The notes: a model not told the origin generated them from the sequence alone. A DNA stretch of 57,406 bases from Rhodobacterales bacterium (GCA_025362795.1 JANYFE010000011.1:1-57406), one strand, 5' to 3'. Counted from the stretch's first letter, positions 15,283 to 24,893 are shown. Made by a program: numbers and translations.

Positions 15283-16437
15283 ATGCCAAAGGACGAATTT
15301 TGCAGCGGGCGGCGGGTGCCGCGCTTGCAGACAGGAGAGCCGGTCACCGTGGTTGATCAGGCCCTGGTGCTGCCGCGCACTGGCAAGGGGGCCTTTGCCG
15401 TGGTGGACAGCAACGGCGCGCCTGTGGTGGACGCCGTCAGTTTCCGCAAGGATGGGCTGGAGTGCAGCGACTTTATCGACCGCAGCACCCCGCGAAAGCT
15501 GCGCCACCATGCCGGGCGCTATCTGTATGCCGGGGATTACTGGTCGCATTTCGGGCATTTCATTTTTGAATCCCTTGCCCGGCTATGGGCGCTGGACTTG
15601 CTGCAGGATCGGCTGGACGGCATCGTATTTCTTGTGCCCCGGCGGGGCGCGAAGGACGGTTTGCGCGCGGACAGTCTGCAAGCGCGCATTTTGGCGATGC
15701 TGGGGATCGACCTGCCGGTGTTGCTGATTTCGGAACCGTCGAGTTTCGAGCAGCTTTACGTGCCGCGTCAGGGATGTGGGATGGGCGGCATGGCGGCCGG
15801 CACACCGTCACACCGGCGATTCCTGCAAGATCGCCTGCGCAATGTGGCACCGAAACCGGGGGTAGAGCGGGTCTATCTGACACGGTCGGGTTACGGACTG
15901 CGGCGCGGCGGCATCTTCGGCGAAGGGTTTCTGGAGCAGAACCTGAAGGCGCAGGGATATGTCATCTACAGCCCCGAACAGGCCCCGATCGAGGACCAGA
16001 TCGCTACCTATCTGGGGGCGCGGCAGATCGTGGCCCCGGACAGTTCTGCGCTGCATCTGTTCGGCTTTGTTGCAAAGCCCGAGCAGGACCTGGCCATCGT
16101 GCTGCGCCGCAAGACCGGGGCGAAGGATTTGCTACCGCAGATTACCGGCTTTACGGGCCGCAAGCCGTTGGTTTTGGATTGCATCACCCGCACATTGAGC
16201 CGCGACAATGCCCGCATGGCGAGTTGGGGCCAATTCGCCGATCTCGATTTTGACGCTTTGGGACAAGGGCTGGCGGCGGCGGGGTTCATTGACCCAACCT
16301 TGTGGAACGGACTGAGCGACTGGCGGCGCGACAGATTCCGGCGCAACTACGAGGCGCGGCTGGATTGCAAGCTGCAGGTCGCTACAACCGAGTTTGCAGA
16401 CGATAGCCCGGCACATGGGCCAGACGCACCCATGTGA
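15283..16437 (+). CDS. Glycosyltransferase family 61 (DUF563-type) protein
   Basis: A 384-residue protein with the GT61/DUF563 pattern seen in bacterial capsule or exopolysaccharide genes. GDYWSHFGHFIFESLARLW lies near residue 85, RVYLTRSGYGLRRGG in the middle, and ARQIVAPDSSALHLFGF forms the nucleotide-sugar-binding-like segment. No signal peptide or membrane helix is seen, so it should be cytosolic. Start choice is uncertain: ATG 15283 lacks a strong ribosome binding site, while a GTG at 15352 has AGGAGA upstream. There are no other polysaccharide genes nearby; it is an orphan between a LysR gene and the hut locus. Its 3' end overlaps convergent hutC by 56 bases. Acceptor and donor are unknown. 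Confidence 0.75.
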   Translation: MPKDEFCSGRRVPRLQTGEPVTVVDQALVLPRTGKGAFAVVDSNGAPVVDAVSFRKDGLECSDFIDRSTPRKLRHHAGRYLYAGDYWSHFGHFIFESLARLWALDLLQDRLDGIVFLVPRRGAKDGLRADSLQARILAMLGIDLPVLLISEPSSFEQLYVPRQGCGMGGMAAGTPSHRRFLQDRLRNVAPKPGVERVYLTRSGYGLRRGGIFGEGFLEQNLKAQGYVIYSPEQAPIEDQIATYLGARQIVAPDSSALHLFGFVAKPEQDLAIVLRRKTGAKDLLPQITGFTGRKPLVLDCITRTLSRDNARMASWGQFADLDFDALGQGLAAAGFIDPTLWNGLSDWRRDRFRRNYEARLDCKLQVATTEFADDSPAHGPDAPM

Positions 16438-17068
16438 TGGGCGCATCGGGGCCCCAGGTGCAGCGTTCGGTGATGAACAGCGCCGCGCCTTCGGCAACCG
16501 AGAGCGCCGCTGCCTCGGATGTGCTGGCGGGTTCGGCGGAAAACGCAATATCCCCGGTGGCAAAAGTGACATGCGCGACCAGCCATTCATTGGCACTGAT
16601 TTCGCTAAAATCCGGCAAGGGCTGCGGCGCGGCGGCGGGGTTCAGCCAGCGATCTTCCAGCACATAGGCGCGGCCATCGGCCAGATGCAGGGTTTGCAAG
16701 TGCAGCAGCGGGGTCGCCGCTGCCAGCTGCAACCGGGCGGCTACCGCTATGGGGGGCACTCCGGTGGTCTGCAGCAGAAGTCGGAAGGCGTGAACCTGCC
16801 CGTGCGCCGCAACCTCCTGACGGATCACCGGAATATCCAGGGTCGCCTTGCGCACGGGAAGCATGGCCACCCGCGTGCCCGCCTTGCGTTTGCGTTCCAA
16901 CATGCCGGTTTGCGCCAGTTCCCGCAATGCCCGGTTGACCGTGGCACGGGCACAATCGAATTCCAGCGCCAGGGCTTCTTCGGTCGGGATGACCGCGCCG
17001 GGGGGCCAGCGGCGGGTGCGGATGCGGGTCAGCACCTCTGCCCGAATCTCTTCCCACCCCTGTGGCAT
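16382..17068 (-). CDS. hutC: Histidine utilisation repressor HutC (GntR family)
   Basis: A 228-residue GntR/HutC-subfamily repressor. The winged HTH covers residues 1-65 (IPTEEALALEFDCARATVNRAL is the recognition region, GMLERKRKAGTRVA the wing), and a UTRA effector domain fills the C-terminal two thirds (YVLEDRWLN; the terminal TWVRLAHVPGYRL). In characterised systems urocanate is the inducer that releases HutC from DNA. Its ATG overlaps the hutF stop by one base (TGATG), so the two are co-translated. It should bind the two sites in the hutF-hutI spacer, giving autoregulation. The 3' end overlaps the convergent glycosyltransferase by 56 bases. Confidence 0.9.
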   Translation of the reverse strand: MPQGWEEIRAEVLTRIRTRRWPPGAVIPTEEALALEFDCARATVNRALRELAQTGMLERKRKAGTRVAMLPVRKATLDIPVIRQEVAAHGQVHAFRLLLQTTGVPPIAVAARLQLAAATPLLHLQTLHLADGRAYVLEDRWLNPAAAPQPLPDFSEISANEWLVAHVTFATGDIAFSAEPASTSEAAALSVAEGAALFITERCTWGPDAPITWVRLAHVPGYRLQTRL

Positions 17069-18420
17069 CAGAGATCTGCCCGCAGCCGGGTCATCGCCGC
17101 ACGGTACCGTGCCATGATCCCTTCCCGCGCCACATGCTTGCCGCCGGTCACGATGGGCCGACCGGCGGACCAGACGGCGGACACCATCCGGTCATCTCCG
17201 GCGAATATGTAGGTGTCCAGGATCGTATCCCCCTTTGACGCCGCCAAGTCCGGCCCAGAGCAATCCAGCGCCATCAGATCAGCCCATTGGCCCGGTGCAA
17301 TGGTCCCCGAGGTGCGCGCCGCTGCCTGCGCCCCGCCTTTGCAAGCCTCCTCATACAGCAGCCGGCCCGTCGAACGCCCCGGTTCGGCCAGCACCGCCCG
17401 GCTTTTGAGGCCAAGCCGCTGCGAGTATTCCAGCAGTCGCAGCTCTTCTGACACTGCGATCCGCACGTTGCTGTCGGAACCCACACCAAAGCGGCCACCT
17501 GCCGAGAGGAACCTTGGGCCATCGAAAATTCCGTCGCCCAGATTGGCTTCGGTGATCGGGCACAGGCCCGCCACCGCGCCGGACCGGGCGAGCGTTTCCG
17601 TCTCATCTGGCGTCATCTGTGTGGCGTGGATCAGGCACCAGCGGCCATCCAACGGCTGATGCGACAGAAGCCAGTCGACCGGGCGCTGTCCTGTCGCCGC
17701 CTGAATCTCGGTTACTTCGGCAACTTGTTCGGCCACATGGATATGGATCGGCGCATCCGGGGCCAAACTTGCCGCCAAAGCCAAACTTTCGGCACTGACA
17801 GCCCGCAGGGAATGCGGCGCGACACCCAGAACCGTATCGGCCGGCAATCCGGACAGCGCGACCTTAGCCCCCTGCCACAAGCGTTCAAACCGATCCATAT
17901 CATTGCCAAACCGCAGCTGCCCGGAGGCCAGCACACGCCCGTCGCAGCCGCCCCGTTCATACAGAACTGGCAGATGGGTCAGCCCCAATCCGGTCTGTGC
18001 CGCCGCCGCCGCTATCTGCGCCGACATTTCGGCAAGGTTGCCATAAGTTTGCCCGCCCGGCGCATGGTGCAGATAGTGGAACTCTGCGACCGCCGCATAG
18101 CCCGCCTCGGCCATCTCCATCATCACCATCGCCGCGATGGCCTGCACATCGTCAGGGGTCAGGCGTTCCAGAAAGCGGTACATCAGCGTCCGCCACGTCC
18201 AGAACGAGTCCTGACCACTTCCGCGCTTTTCGGTCAGCCCTGCCATCGCGCGCTGAAAGGTGTGGGAATGCAGGTTGACCGGCGCGGGCAGCAGGCAATC
18301 TAACTGCTGTTTCGCGGGAATGCCGGTTTCGACCGAGGCGATGCGGCCGTCTGCAATCGTGACCCGAACATCGCTTGCCCAGCCACCGGGAAGAAGCGCA
18401 GTTGTGGCGTTCAGGATCAT
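17068..18420 (-). CDS. hutF: Formimidoylglutamate deiminase HutF
   Basis: A 450-residue amidohydrolase-superfamily enzyme converting N-formimidoyl-L-glutamate to N-formyl-L-glutamate and ammonia, step four of the five-step histidine pathway. [17 protein letters not shown] (residues 46-62) holds the HxH metal site. [23 protein letters not shown] and GVGSDSN supply the remaining His/Glu/Asp ligands and catalytic residues. Length matches characterised HutF. It is first in the leftward hutFC transcript and diverges from hutI. A HutF route normally ends with HutG deformylase, but no hutG gene lies in this locus. Confidence 0.95.
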   Translation of the reverse strand: MILNATTALLPGGWASDVRVTIADGRIASVETGIPAKQQLDCLLPAPVNLHSHTFQRAMAGLTEKRGSGQDSFWTWRTLMYRFLERLTPDDVQAIAAMVMMEMAEAGYAAVAEFHYLHHAPGGQTYGNLAEMSAQIAAAAAQTGLGLTHLPVLYERGGCDGRVLASGQLRFGNDMDRFERLWQGAKVALSGLPADTVLGVAPHSLRAVSAESLALAASLAPDAPIHIHVAEQVAEVTEIQAATGQRPVDWLLSHQPLDGRWCLIHATQMTPDETETLARSGAVAGLCPITEANLGDGIFDGPRFLSAGGRFGVGSDSNVRIAVSEELRLLEYSQRLGLKSRAVLAEPGRSTGRLLYEEACKGGAQAAARTSGTIAPGQWADLMALDCSGPDLAASKGDTILDTYIFAGDDRMVSAVWSAGRPIVTGGKHVAREGIMARYRAAMTRLRADL

Positions 18421-18430
18421 GGCATTCCCC

Positions 18431-18459
18431 TTGACTCAGTTATTATGTGCAGACATATT
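18431..18459 (+). promoter_or_regulatory. Promoter of hutI-hutH-hutU
   Basis: TTGACT (18431-18436) and CATATT (18454-18459) with a 17-base spacer; transcription would begin near 18466. HutC-like site 1 lies across the spacer and -10, so a bound repressor would block polymerase. Confidence 0.55.
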
Positions 18460-18467
18460 AGCGTCAA
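18439..18467 (-). promoter_or_regulatory. Promoter of hutF-hutC, face to face with the hutI promoter
   Basis: On the leftward strand TTGACG (18467-18462) and AATAAC (18444-18439) are separated by 17 bases. It occupies almost the same DNA as the rightward promoter and contains the same operator, so both arms would be repressed together. Confidence 0.5.
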
Positions 18468-18478
18468 GTGCAGACATA
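18444..18478. promoter_or_regulatory. Two HutC-like operators, 21 bp apart
   Basis: Site 1 is TATGT-GCAG-ACATA (18444-18457), a perfect inverted repeat of the GntR/HutC GT-N4-AC type. Site 2 is AAGT-GCAG-ACATA (18466-18478), with the same GCAGACATA core and an imperfect left arm. The GCAG centres are exactly 21 bp apart, two helical turns, placing both on one DNA face. Confidence 0.65.
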
Positions 18479-18489
18479 AGGCAAGGCTC

Positions 18490-19680
18490 ATGTCGATTCT
18501 CCTGGTCAATCTTACGCTCGCCACGATGGCCGACGGCTACGGCCTGATCCCGGACGGCGCGGTGGTCATCGAGGGAGACCGCATTGCGTGGGTCGGTCCC
18601 CGCGCCGAGTTGCACCATGACCTTCCCGCGACCGATCTGGGGGGCCGACTTGTCACCCCTGCCCTGATCGACTGCCACAGCCATATCGTCTTTGGAGGCG
18701 ACCGAGCGGCTGAATTCGAGATGCGGCTGAACGGTGCGACCTATGAGGACGTTGCGCGGGCGGGCGGCGGCATTCTGTCCACTGTCGCGGCCACCCGTGC
18801 GGCGTCGGAGGACGACCTGCTGGCCTCTGCCCTTGCCCGCGCCGATCAGATCATCGCCGGCGGTGCCGCGACGATCGAGGTGAAATCGGGCTATGGGCTG
18901 ACCGTGGCGGACGAGTTGAAAATGCTGCGGGTGGCCCGGCGGATTGGCCAGCTGCGGCGCGTCGACATTCGCACCACCCATCTTGCGGCCCACGCCACCC
19001 CCGCCGAGTACAAAGGCCGCGCCGATGACTACATCACCGATGTCGTCCTGCCGTCACTGCAAGCCGCTGGTGCCGAGGGTCTGATCGACGCCGTCGATGC
19101 GTTTTGCGAAGGTATCGCCTTTTCCCCAACGCAGGTGGAGCGACTATTCATGGCGGCCCGAGCCCTTGGCCTGCCGGTAAAACTTCACGCCGAACAACTG
19201 TCCGACCTTAAAGGCGCGGTTCTGGCGGCCCGGTTCAACGCCCTTTCTGCGGATCACCTGGAATATCTTGCGCAAGACGGTGTCGAGGCCATGGCCCGTG
19301 CGGGCACAGTGGCGGTCATCCTGCCCGGTGCCTTCTACACGCTGCGCGAAACCCGGATGCCGCCGATTTCCGCCTTGCGTGCCGCGGGCGTTCCGATGGC
19401 GCTGGCGACAGATTGCAACCCGGGATCTTCGCCGCTTACCTCATTGACCCTGACCATGAACATGGCCTGCACCCTGTTCCGCATGACGCCGCTGGAGGCG
19501 TTGCAAGGCACCACGACCCACGCCGCCCGGGCTTTGGGTCTGAGCGACCGGGGCCGCATCGCGCCTGGACTGCGGGCCGATCTTGCAATCTGGGATGCGC
19601 GCCACCCCGCCGAACTCAGCTACCGCATCGGGGCAACCCCCCTGCACAACCGCATTTTTGGAGGCCGATTTGACGCCTGA
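18490..19680 (+). CDS. hutI: Imidazolonepropionase HutI
   Basis: A 396-residue metal-dependent amidohydrolase that opens the ring of 4-imidazolone-5-propionate to N-formimidoyl-glutamate, the third step of histidine breakdown. Metal and substrate motifs: [16 protein letters not shown] (about 56-71), [37 protein letters not shown] and [11 protein letters not shown]. The start at 18490 gives [10 protein letters not shown], preceded by TAAGG at a spacing of 8; an upstream frame extension runs through the operators and is rejected. Its last bases overlap the hutH start by 11 nucleotides. Confidence 0.95.
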   Translation: MSILLVNLTLATMADGYGLIPDGAVVIEGDRIAWVGPRAELHHDLPATDLGGRLVTPALIDCHSHIVFGGDRAAEFEMRLNGATYEDVARAGGGILSTVAATRAASEDDLLASALARADQIIAGGAATIEVKSGYGLTVADELKMLRVARRIGQLRRVDIRTTHLAAHATPAEYKGRADDYITDVVLPSLQAAGAEGLIDAVDAFCEGIAFSPTQVERLFMAARALGLPVKLHAEQLSDLKGAVLAARFNALSADHLEYLAQDGVEAMARAGTVAVILPGAFYTLRETRMPPISALRAAGVPMALATDCNPGSSPLTSLTLTMNMACTLFRMTPLEALQGTTTHAARALGLSDRGRIAPGLRADLAIWDARHPAELSYRIGATPLHNRIFGGRFDA

Positions 19681-21202
19681 AGTCCTGATACCTGGCCAGA
19701 CCACGCTCACGCAATTGGAGCGTCTGTATCGAGGTGAAGCGCCGGCCACGCTCGCCGCCTCTGCCCGCCCGGCGATAGAGGCGGCGGCGGCTTGCATCGC
19801 CAAGGCTGCGGCGGGCGGTGACGCGGTCTACGGTGTCAACACCGGGTTTGGCAAACTCGCCAGCTTGAAGATCGCCGCGAAAGACACCGCGACGTTGCAG
19901 CGCAACCTGATCCTGTCGCATTGCTGCGGTGTCGGCGACCCAATGCCGCGCCGGGTTGTCCGGCTTATGATGGCGCTGAAACTGTTGTCGGTGGGGCGCG
20001 GCGCGTCGGGCGTTCGCTGGGAGATTGTGGCGCTGCTGGAAGCCATGCTGGCCTATGGCGTGACGCCGGTGATCCCGGCACAAGGGTCAGTCGGCGCGTC
20101 GGGCGATCTTGCCCCCTTGGCCCATATGGCGGCAGCGATGATCGGATCGGGCGAGGCCGAGTATAAAGGTCAGGTGATGAGTGGCGCGGAAGCCCTTGGC
20201 AAGGCGGGGCTTTCGCCCGTTGTCCTTGGCCCGAAGGAAGGCTTGGCACTGATCAACGGCACCCAGTTTTCCACCGCATACGCCTTGGTCGGACTGTTTG
20301 ACGGCTGGAATGCCGCGCAAACGGCGCTGGTCACTTCGGCGATGTCCACCGATGCCATCATGGGTTCCACTGCGCCGTTGCACCCCGAAATTCACGCATT
20401 GCGCGGTCATGCCGGGCAGATCGAGGCCGCGGGTGTCATGCGAGACCTGCTTGACGGTTCGGTGATCCGCGAAAGTCACCGGACGGGCGATACCCGCGTG
20501 CAAGACCCATATTGCATCCGCTGTCAGCCGCAGGTGACCGGGGCGGCGATGGATGTGTTGCGCATGGCGGCCCGGACGCTTGAGATTGAGGCCAATGCCG
20601 CCACCGACAATCCGCTGGTGCTGGTTGGCGCGGATCTGATCGTTTCTGGTGGTAACTTTCACGCGGAACCCGTTGGATTTGCAGCCGATATGATCGCAAT
20701 GGCCCTGTCGGAAATCGGGGCGATCGCACAGCGCCGGGTGGCGTTGATGGTTGATCCGGTCCTGTCGTTCGATTTGCCTGCGTTTCTGACCCCGCGTCCG
20801 GGCCTGAATTCCGGCCTGATGATCGCCGAAGTCACCACGGCGGCGTTGATGAGCGAAAACAAGCACCTTGCCCATCCGACCGTGATCGATTCCACTCCAA
20901 CCTCTGCCAATCAGGAAGATCACGTCAGCATGGCCGCGCATGGCGCACGGCGTTTGTCGCGGATGATCGAAAACCTGAATGTGATCTTGGGGGTCGAGGC
21001 GATTTGTGCGGCGCAAGGCATTGATTTTCGTGCACCTTTGTCAACATCAGCCCCGTTGCGGCGCGTCGTGGCGCGTCTGCGCGAAGAGGTCGCCACCATG
21101 GGCGACGACCGCTATCTCGCCCCCGATCTTGCCGTCGCCACCCTTCTGATCGGGTCCGGCAAACTGGCTGCAGCCGCCCAAATCCAACTTCCCATCCTGT
21201 GA
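19670..21202 (+). CDS. hutH: Histidine ammonia-lyase HutH (TTG start)
   Basis: A 510-residue enzyme that deaminates L-histidine to urocanate, the first step of the pathway. The electrophilic MIO cofactor forms from Ala-Ser-Gly at residues 143-145 within [15 protein letters not shown]. The catalytic tyrosine is in [12 protein letters not shown], and [10 protein letters not shown] and FHAEPVGF are conserved. The start is a TTG inside the end of hutI: GGAGG at 19660-19664 sits 5 bases before it and the next residues [12 protein letters not shown] fit the HutH N-terminus. An upstream ATG at 19583 would give a long extension overlapping hutI and is not supported. Strong coupling to hutI. Confidence 0.94.
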   Translation: MTPEVLIPGQTTLTQLERLYRGEAPATLAASARPAIEAAAACIAKAAAGGDAVYGVNTGFGKLASLKIAAKDTATLQRNLILSHCCGVGDPMPRRVVRLMMALKLLSVGRGASGVRWEIVALLEAMLAYGVTPVIPAQGSVGASGDLAPLAHMAAAMIGSGEAEYKGQVMSGAEALGKAGLSPVVLGPKEGLALINGTQFSTAYALVGLFDGWNAAQTALVTSAMSTDAIMGSTAPLHPEIHALRGHAGQIEAAGVMRDLLDGSVIRESHRTGDTRVQDPYCIRCQPQVTGAAMDVLRMAARTLEIEANAATDNPLVLVGADLIVSGGNFHAEPVGFAADMIAMALSEIGAIAQRRVALMVDPVLSFDLPAFLTPRPGLNSGLMIAEVTTAALMSENKHLAHPTVIDSTPTSANQEDHVSMAAHGARRLSRMIENLNVILGVEAICAAQGIDFRAPLSTSAPLRRVVARLREEVATMGDDRYLAPDLAVATLLIGSGKLAAAAQIQLPIL

Positions 21203-21210
21203 GGTCTGAC

Positions 21211-22893
21211 ATGAATTCCCGTCACAACATGCGCGATGTCTATCCGGCGACCGGTTCGACGATCACCGCGAAAAGCTGGATGACCGAAGCACCAATGCGG
21301 ATGCTGATGAACAACCTGCACCCGGATGTCGCGGAAAACCCGCACGAATTGGTGGTGTATGGCGGCATCGGGCGCGCCGCGCGGACCTGGGAGGATTTCG
21401 ACAAGATCGTCGCCACGCTGAAAACACTGGAGGATGACGAGACGCTGCTGGTGCAGTCCGGCAAACCGGTCGGAGTGTTTCGCACGCACAAGGACGCACC
21501 ACGGGTGTTGATTGCCAACAGCAATCTTGTGCCGCATTGGGCGACCTGGGATCACTTCAACGAGCTGGATAAGAAGGGTCTGGCGATGTACGGCCAGATG
21601 ACCGCCGGATCGTGGATTTACATTGGAACTCAAGGTATTGTGCAGGGAACCTATGAAACGTTCGCTGAAGCGGGGCGGCAGCATTACAATGGCAATCTAA
21701 CCGGAAAGTGGATTTTGACGGGTGGATTGGGCGGTATGGGCGGCGCACAACCCTTGGCGGCAGTCATGGCCGGCGCGTGCTGTCTGGCGGTGGAATGTGA
21801 CGAAACTCGGATAGATTTTCGCATAAGAACAAGATACTTGGACGCGAAAGCTAAGACGTTGGATGAGGCACTGGCACTGATTGACGCATGGACTGCCAAG
21901 GGCGAGGCAAAATCGGTCGGGCTGTTGGGCAATGCGGCGGACGTGTTCCCAGAACTTTGCGCCCGGATGAAAGCGGGCGGGCATCGGCCCGATATCGTGA
22001 CTGACCAAACATCGGCCCACGACCCATTGCATGGCTATCTGCCGCTGGGGTGGAGCGTGGCCGAGTGGCGCGCCAAGCAGGAAACTGCGCCAAAAGAGGT
22101 TGAAAAGGCCGCGCGGGCGGCGATGAAAATCCATGTCTTAGCGATGGTCGATTTCTGGAATGCCGGGGTGCCGACGCTGGATTATGGCAATAATATCCGT
22201 CAGATCGCCAAGGAAGAAGGACTGGAAAACGCCTTTGCCTTCCCCGGTTTCGTGCCCGCCTATATCCGACCGCTGTTTTGCCGGGGCATCGGGCCGTTCC
22301 GTTGGGCGGCGTTGTCGGGCGATCCTGCGGATATTCACGCAACGGATGCGGCGATGAAGCGGCTGTTTCCGGACAATGCCCATCTTCACCGCTGGTTGGA
22401 TATGGCCGCCGAACGGATTGCATTCCAAGGACTGCCGGCGCGAATTTGCTGGATCGGGCTAGGGGAGCGGCATAAGGCGGGGTTGATGTTCAACGAGATG
22501 GTGCGGACCGGGGAGTTGAAGGCGCCGGTCGTCATCGGGCGGGATCATCTGGATTCCGGCTCGGTCGCCAGCCCCAACCGCGAGACGGAAGCGATGAAGG
22601 ATGGGTCGGATGCGGTGTCGGACTGGCCGCTTTTGAACGCCCTGCTGAATACCGCCTCGGGGGCGACATGGGTTTCGCTGCACCATGGCGGCGGGGTTGG
22701 CATGGGGTTCAGCCAGCATTCAGGCATGGTGATCTGCGCGGATGGCAGCGACGATGCGGCGCGGCGCATCGCCAACGTGCTGTGGAACGACCCTGCGACC
22801 GGCGTCATGCGCCATGCCGACGCGGGCTATGACGTAGCACTTGATCATGCCCGGGAACACGGCCTGAGGTTACCCGGCATCCTGGGCAATTGA
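21211..22893 (+). CDS. hutU: Urocanate hydratase HutU
   Basis: A 560-residue NAD+-dependent hydratase (urocanase) converting urocanate to imidazolonepropionate, the second step. The N-terminus [42 protein letters not shown] (NAD-binding glycine-rich stretch), [14 protein letters not shown], the active-site Cys in [10 protein letters not shown] and the terminal [15 protein letters not shown] are diagnostic. Length is typical. TGAGG lies 6 bases before the ATG at 21211, only 8 bases after the hutH stop. In related hut operons a hutG gene often sits near here; none is present. Base composition dips slightly around 21.6-21.9 kb without breaking the frame. Confidence 0.96.
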   Translation: MNSRHNMRDVYPATGSTITAKSWMTEAPMRMLMNNLHPDVAENPHELVVYGGIGRAARTWEDFDKIVATLKTLEDDETLLVQSGKPVGVFRTHKDAPRVLIANSNLVPHWATWDHFNELDKKGLAMYGQMTAGSWIYIGTQGIVQGTYETFAEAGRQHYNGNLTGKWILTGGLGGMGGAQPLAAVMAGACCLAVECDETRIDFRIRTRYLDAKAKTLDEALALIDAWTAKGEAKSVGLLGNAADVFPELCARMKAGGHRPDIVTDQTSAHDPLHGYLPLGWSVAEWRAKQETAPKEVEKAARAAMKIHVLAMVDFWNAGVPTLDYGNNIRQIAKEEGLENAFAFPGFVPAYIRPLFCRGIGPFRWAALSGDPADIHATDAAMKRLFPDNAHLHRWLDMAAERIAFQGLPARICWIGLGERHKAGLMFNEMVRTGELKAPVVIGRDHLDSGSVASPNRETEAMKDGSDAVSDWPLLNALLNTASGATWVSLHHGGGVGMGFSQHSGMVICADGSDDAARRIANVLWNDPATGVMRHADAGYDVALDHAREHGLRLPGILGN

Positions 22894-22938
22894 ACGCACG
22901 CGGCAAAATACGTAACCCGCACCAAACAGGATGATACC

Positions 22939-23595
22939 ATGCACTATGCCCCCGGCGTCGACCGCTGCCCGCTGCGCTATTCGCCGTTCAAGTCCTGCAC
23001 CGTGCCCCGCCCGATCGGCTGGATTTCCACCATCGACCGCGCCGGTCAGGCCAATCTTGCACCTTACAGCCAGTGGCAGAACCTGAGCTTTGATCCGCCT
23101 ATGGTCATGTTCGCGGCCAACCAGTATTCGGATGGTCGGCGCAAGCATTCCGTGCTGAATGCCGAAACCAGCGGTTGGTTTGTCTGGAACATGGCGACTT
23201 ACGCGCTGCGCGAGGCGGTCAACATTTCGTCCATGGAATGGCCTGACGGGGTGGACGAATTTGAAAAGGCCGGGGTAACCAAGGCCAGTTGCGTCGATGC
23301 CCCCGCCCCTCGGGTCGCCGAAAGCCCGGCGCATTTCGAATGCAGATACCTGTCGACCCACCGGTTGGCGGGCCGTTCCAGCCATGGCTGGGTGGATGTG
23401 GTCTATGGCGAGGTCATGCGCATCCATGTCAAGGACGAGGTGATCACCCCCGACGGAAAGTTGGACATCAAGGCCATCCGCCCCCTCGCCCGGCTTGGCT
23501 ATTACGATTACACCTCGGTCACCGAAGTGTTCGAAATGCGCATTCCAGGCGCGTCCGGCTCTGCGGCGGACGGGCTCGAAGGCAAGGCGGGCTGA
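22939..23595 (+). CDS. Flavin reductase-like FMN-binding split-barrel protein
   Basis: A 218-residue cytosolic protein of the flavin reductase-like (split beta-barrel, DIM6/NTAB) family. SCTVPRPIGWISTIDRAGQ (residues 20-38) and NLAPYSQWQNLSFDPPMVMF are the FMN-binding signatures, followed by DIKAIRPLARLGYYDYTSV near the C-terminus. Such proteins bind FMN and supply reduced flavin to partner oxygenases, or act as oxidoreductases. It follows hutU by 45 bases on the same strand and ends at a strong palindromic terminator, so it probably belongs to the hut transcript. No histidine-pathway reaction explains it, and no partner oxygenase is nearby. Confidence 0.85.
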   Translation: MHYAPGVDRCPLRYSPFKSCTVPRPIGWISTIDRAGQANLAPYSQWQNLSFDPPMVMFAANQYSDGRRKHSVLNAETSGWFVWNMATYALREAVNISSMEWPDGVDEFEKAGVTKASCVDAPAPRVAESPAHFECRYLSTHRLAGRSSHGWVDVVYGEVMRIHVKDEVITPDGKLDIKAIRPLARLGYYDYTSVTEVFEMRIPGASGSAADGLEGKAG

Positions 23596-23602
23596 AGACT
23601 TG

Positions 23603-23624
23603 CGGGATCGGCGCGCCGATCCCG
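23603..23624. terminator. Bidirectional palindromic terminator
   Basis: A perfect 22-base GC-rich palindrome centred on GGCGCGCC lies in the 35-base gap between two convergent genes. There is no U-run. It is the natural end of the hutIHU-flavin reductase transcript and of the PHP gene. Confidence 0.6.
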
Positions 23625-23630
23625 GTCACA

Positions 23631-24578
23631 TCACGCGGGGATCGGCAGCGCCCCGGTCCAGATCGGGTTGGACCACGCCCTTTTGCCGGCGGCGTCAATC
23701 ACCGCGGCCCGGACCCAGGGCGAGTTGTTCAGCCGTTCCAATGGCACCGCGCCCCGCGTCAGGGAATGGCCATGCACAGCTTTTGCCCCGGTGCCCCAGC
23801 CGATGGCGATGATGGAGGACACGGCAGAGCATTCCACGACCAGATGGCCATCCTCGATGCGGACATCGCGCAGTTCGGGGCCTTGGGTGGAATAGAAATT
23901 CCCGGCTTTCAGCGCCGCAAGCAACGCCTCCGGCTCATTGGCCCCGGCCTTCACCATCACCCAACCGCCGAAATGGTCGGGTTCGGAAAAATGGGCGTCG
24001 TCGGTTGCGATCATTGACAGATCACGGCCCTCTGTCAGCAGAAGATCGGCAATGGCAAAACCATCTGGGCGGTCGCAGCCCGTTGCACAACCGTGGTTAT
24101 AGACCTCGACCGCATGGGCGCTGGTGATGCTGCGGGCGTCGTCGAGCGTCAGGCCAGACCATTGCGGATGAGCGATGGCGACAAAAGCGCCGGCGGCTAC
24201 GGCGCGGGCGGCCAGTTCCGGTCCGGATTCCTGATCCTTTTCCGGGCGGAAACCGGGCGAGTTTGACGGCGCGAAATCGGGCGGCAAACCGACTGCCAGC
24301 AGGTGCCACAACTCGCCATTGGCCATGGCGCCGGAGTGGAGTTCCGCACCCAGAATGGTTGTGAAGCTGGTGGTCCGCATCGGTTTGGTGTCAACGATGG
24401 GATAGCCGAATAGTCCGACGAAATGGTCGGTGAGGGCCAGGAAATCATACCCCTCTGCCCGGTAGCGGCGGCACACCTCTTCGGGGTCCAGCACACCATC
24501 AGAGCGGGTGGAATGGGTGTGCAGGTTGCCGCGCCAAAAGCGACCGGGGGCGGAGAAGGTAGAAAGGCGGTTGGTCAT
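23631..24578 (-). CDS. PHP-domain metal-dependent phosphoesterase
   Basis: A 315-residue protein of the polymerase-and-histidinol-phosphatase superfamily. The first metal motif is NLHTHSTRSDGVLDPEEV (residues 18-35). LALTDHF (about 47-53), the ILGAELHSG loop, FVAIAHPQWSGL, HAVEVYNHG and ATDDAHF supply the other His/Asp ligands of the trinuclear site. It has no signal peptide. Relatives hydrolyse phosphoesters such as nucleoside 3',5'-bisphosphates or oligonucleotides. The C-terminal 80 residues (STQGPELRDVRIEDGHLVV onward) form a beta-rich extension found in one PHP subgroup. The gene stands alone, convergent to the hut operon. Substrate unknown. Confidence 0.85.
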   Translation of the reverse strand: MTNRLSTFSAPGRFWRGNLHTHSTRSDGVLDPEEVCRRYRAEGYDFLALTDHFVGLFGYPIVDTKPMRTTSFTTILGAELHSGAMANGELWHLLAVGLPPDFAPSNSPGFRPEKDQESGPELAARAVAAGAFVAIAHPQWSGLTLDDARSITSAHAVEVYNHGCATGCDRPDGFAIADLLLTEGRDLSMIATDDAHFSEPDHFGGWVMVKAGANEPEALLAALKAGNFYSTQGPELRDVRIEDGHLVVECSAVSSIIAIGWGTGAKAVHGHSLTRGAVPLERLNNSPWVRAAVIDAAGKRAWSNPIWTGALPIPA

Positions 24579-24779
24579 GTCGGATCCATTCGGCTGGGAC
24601 GCTCAGCTGTGTAAATAAGTTGGCAAAGATTTTGGCGCAATATGGTGGGGACTGGGAGTTGATCCAGTTTCTGAATGCGCAACGGTTTGCCTGTTTCTGG
24701 GGCATAGTTTCCCACTGCCTTCAAATTGCCGCAAATCGTTGCTGAACTGGCATCAAAAATGAGCGCGAAAGGCGTAATC

Positions 24780-24890
24780 ATGAGTGTCACGGAGACTTTG
24801 GCCATTACGCTGCTGGTAACGGGCAGCATCAGTTTCTACATTCTGCTGCAGGCCGCCATCGACGTCTTGCGGCACCGCGGCGAACACTGA
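24780..24890 (+). CDS. Small single-pass membrane protein, 36 residues
   Basis: The frame encodes MSVTETLAITLLVTGSISFY and then ILLQAAIDVLRHRGEH. Residues 6-26 form one hydrophobic helix, followed by a short basic tail. AAAGG lies 7 bases before the ATG. The gene occupies the otherwise empty spacer between the leftward PHP and SDR genes and stops 3 bases before the SDR stop codon. No family is recognised. Organisation (ribosome binding site, membrane helix, positive-inside tail) supports a real gene, but coding cannot be proven from 36 codons. Confidence 0.45.
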   Translation: MSVTETLAITLLVTGSISFYILLQAAIDVLRHRGEH

Positions 24891-24893
24891 GGG

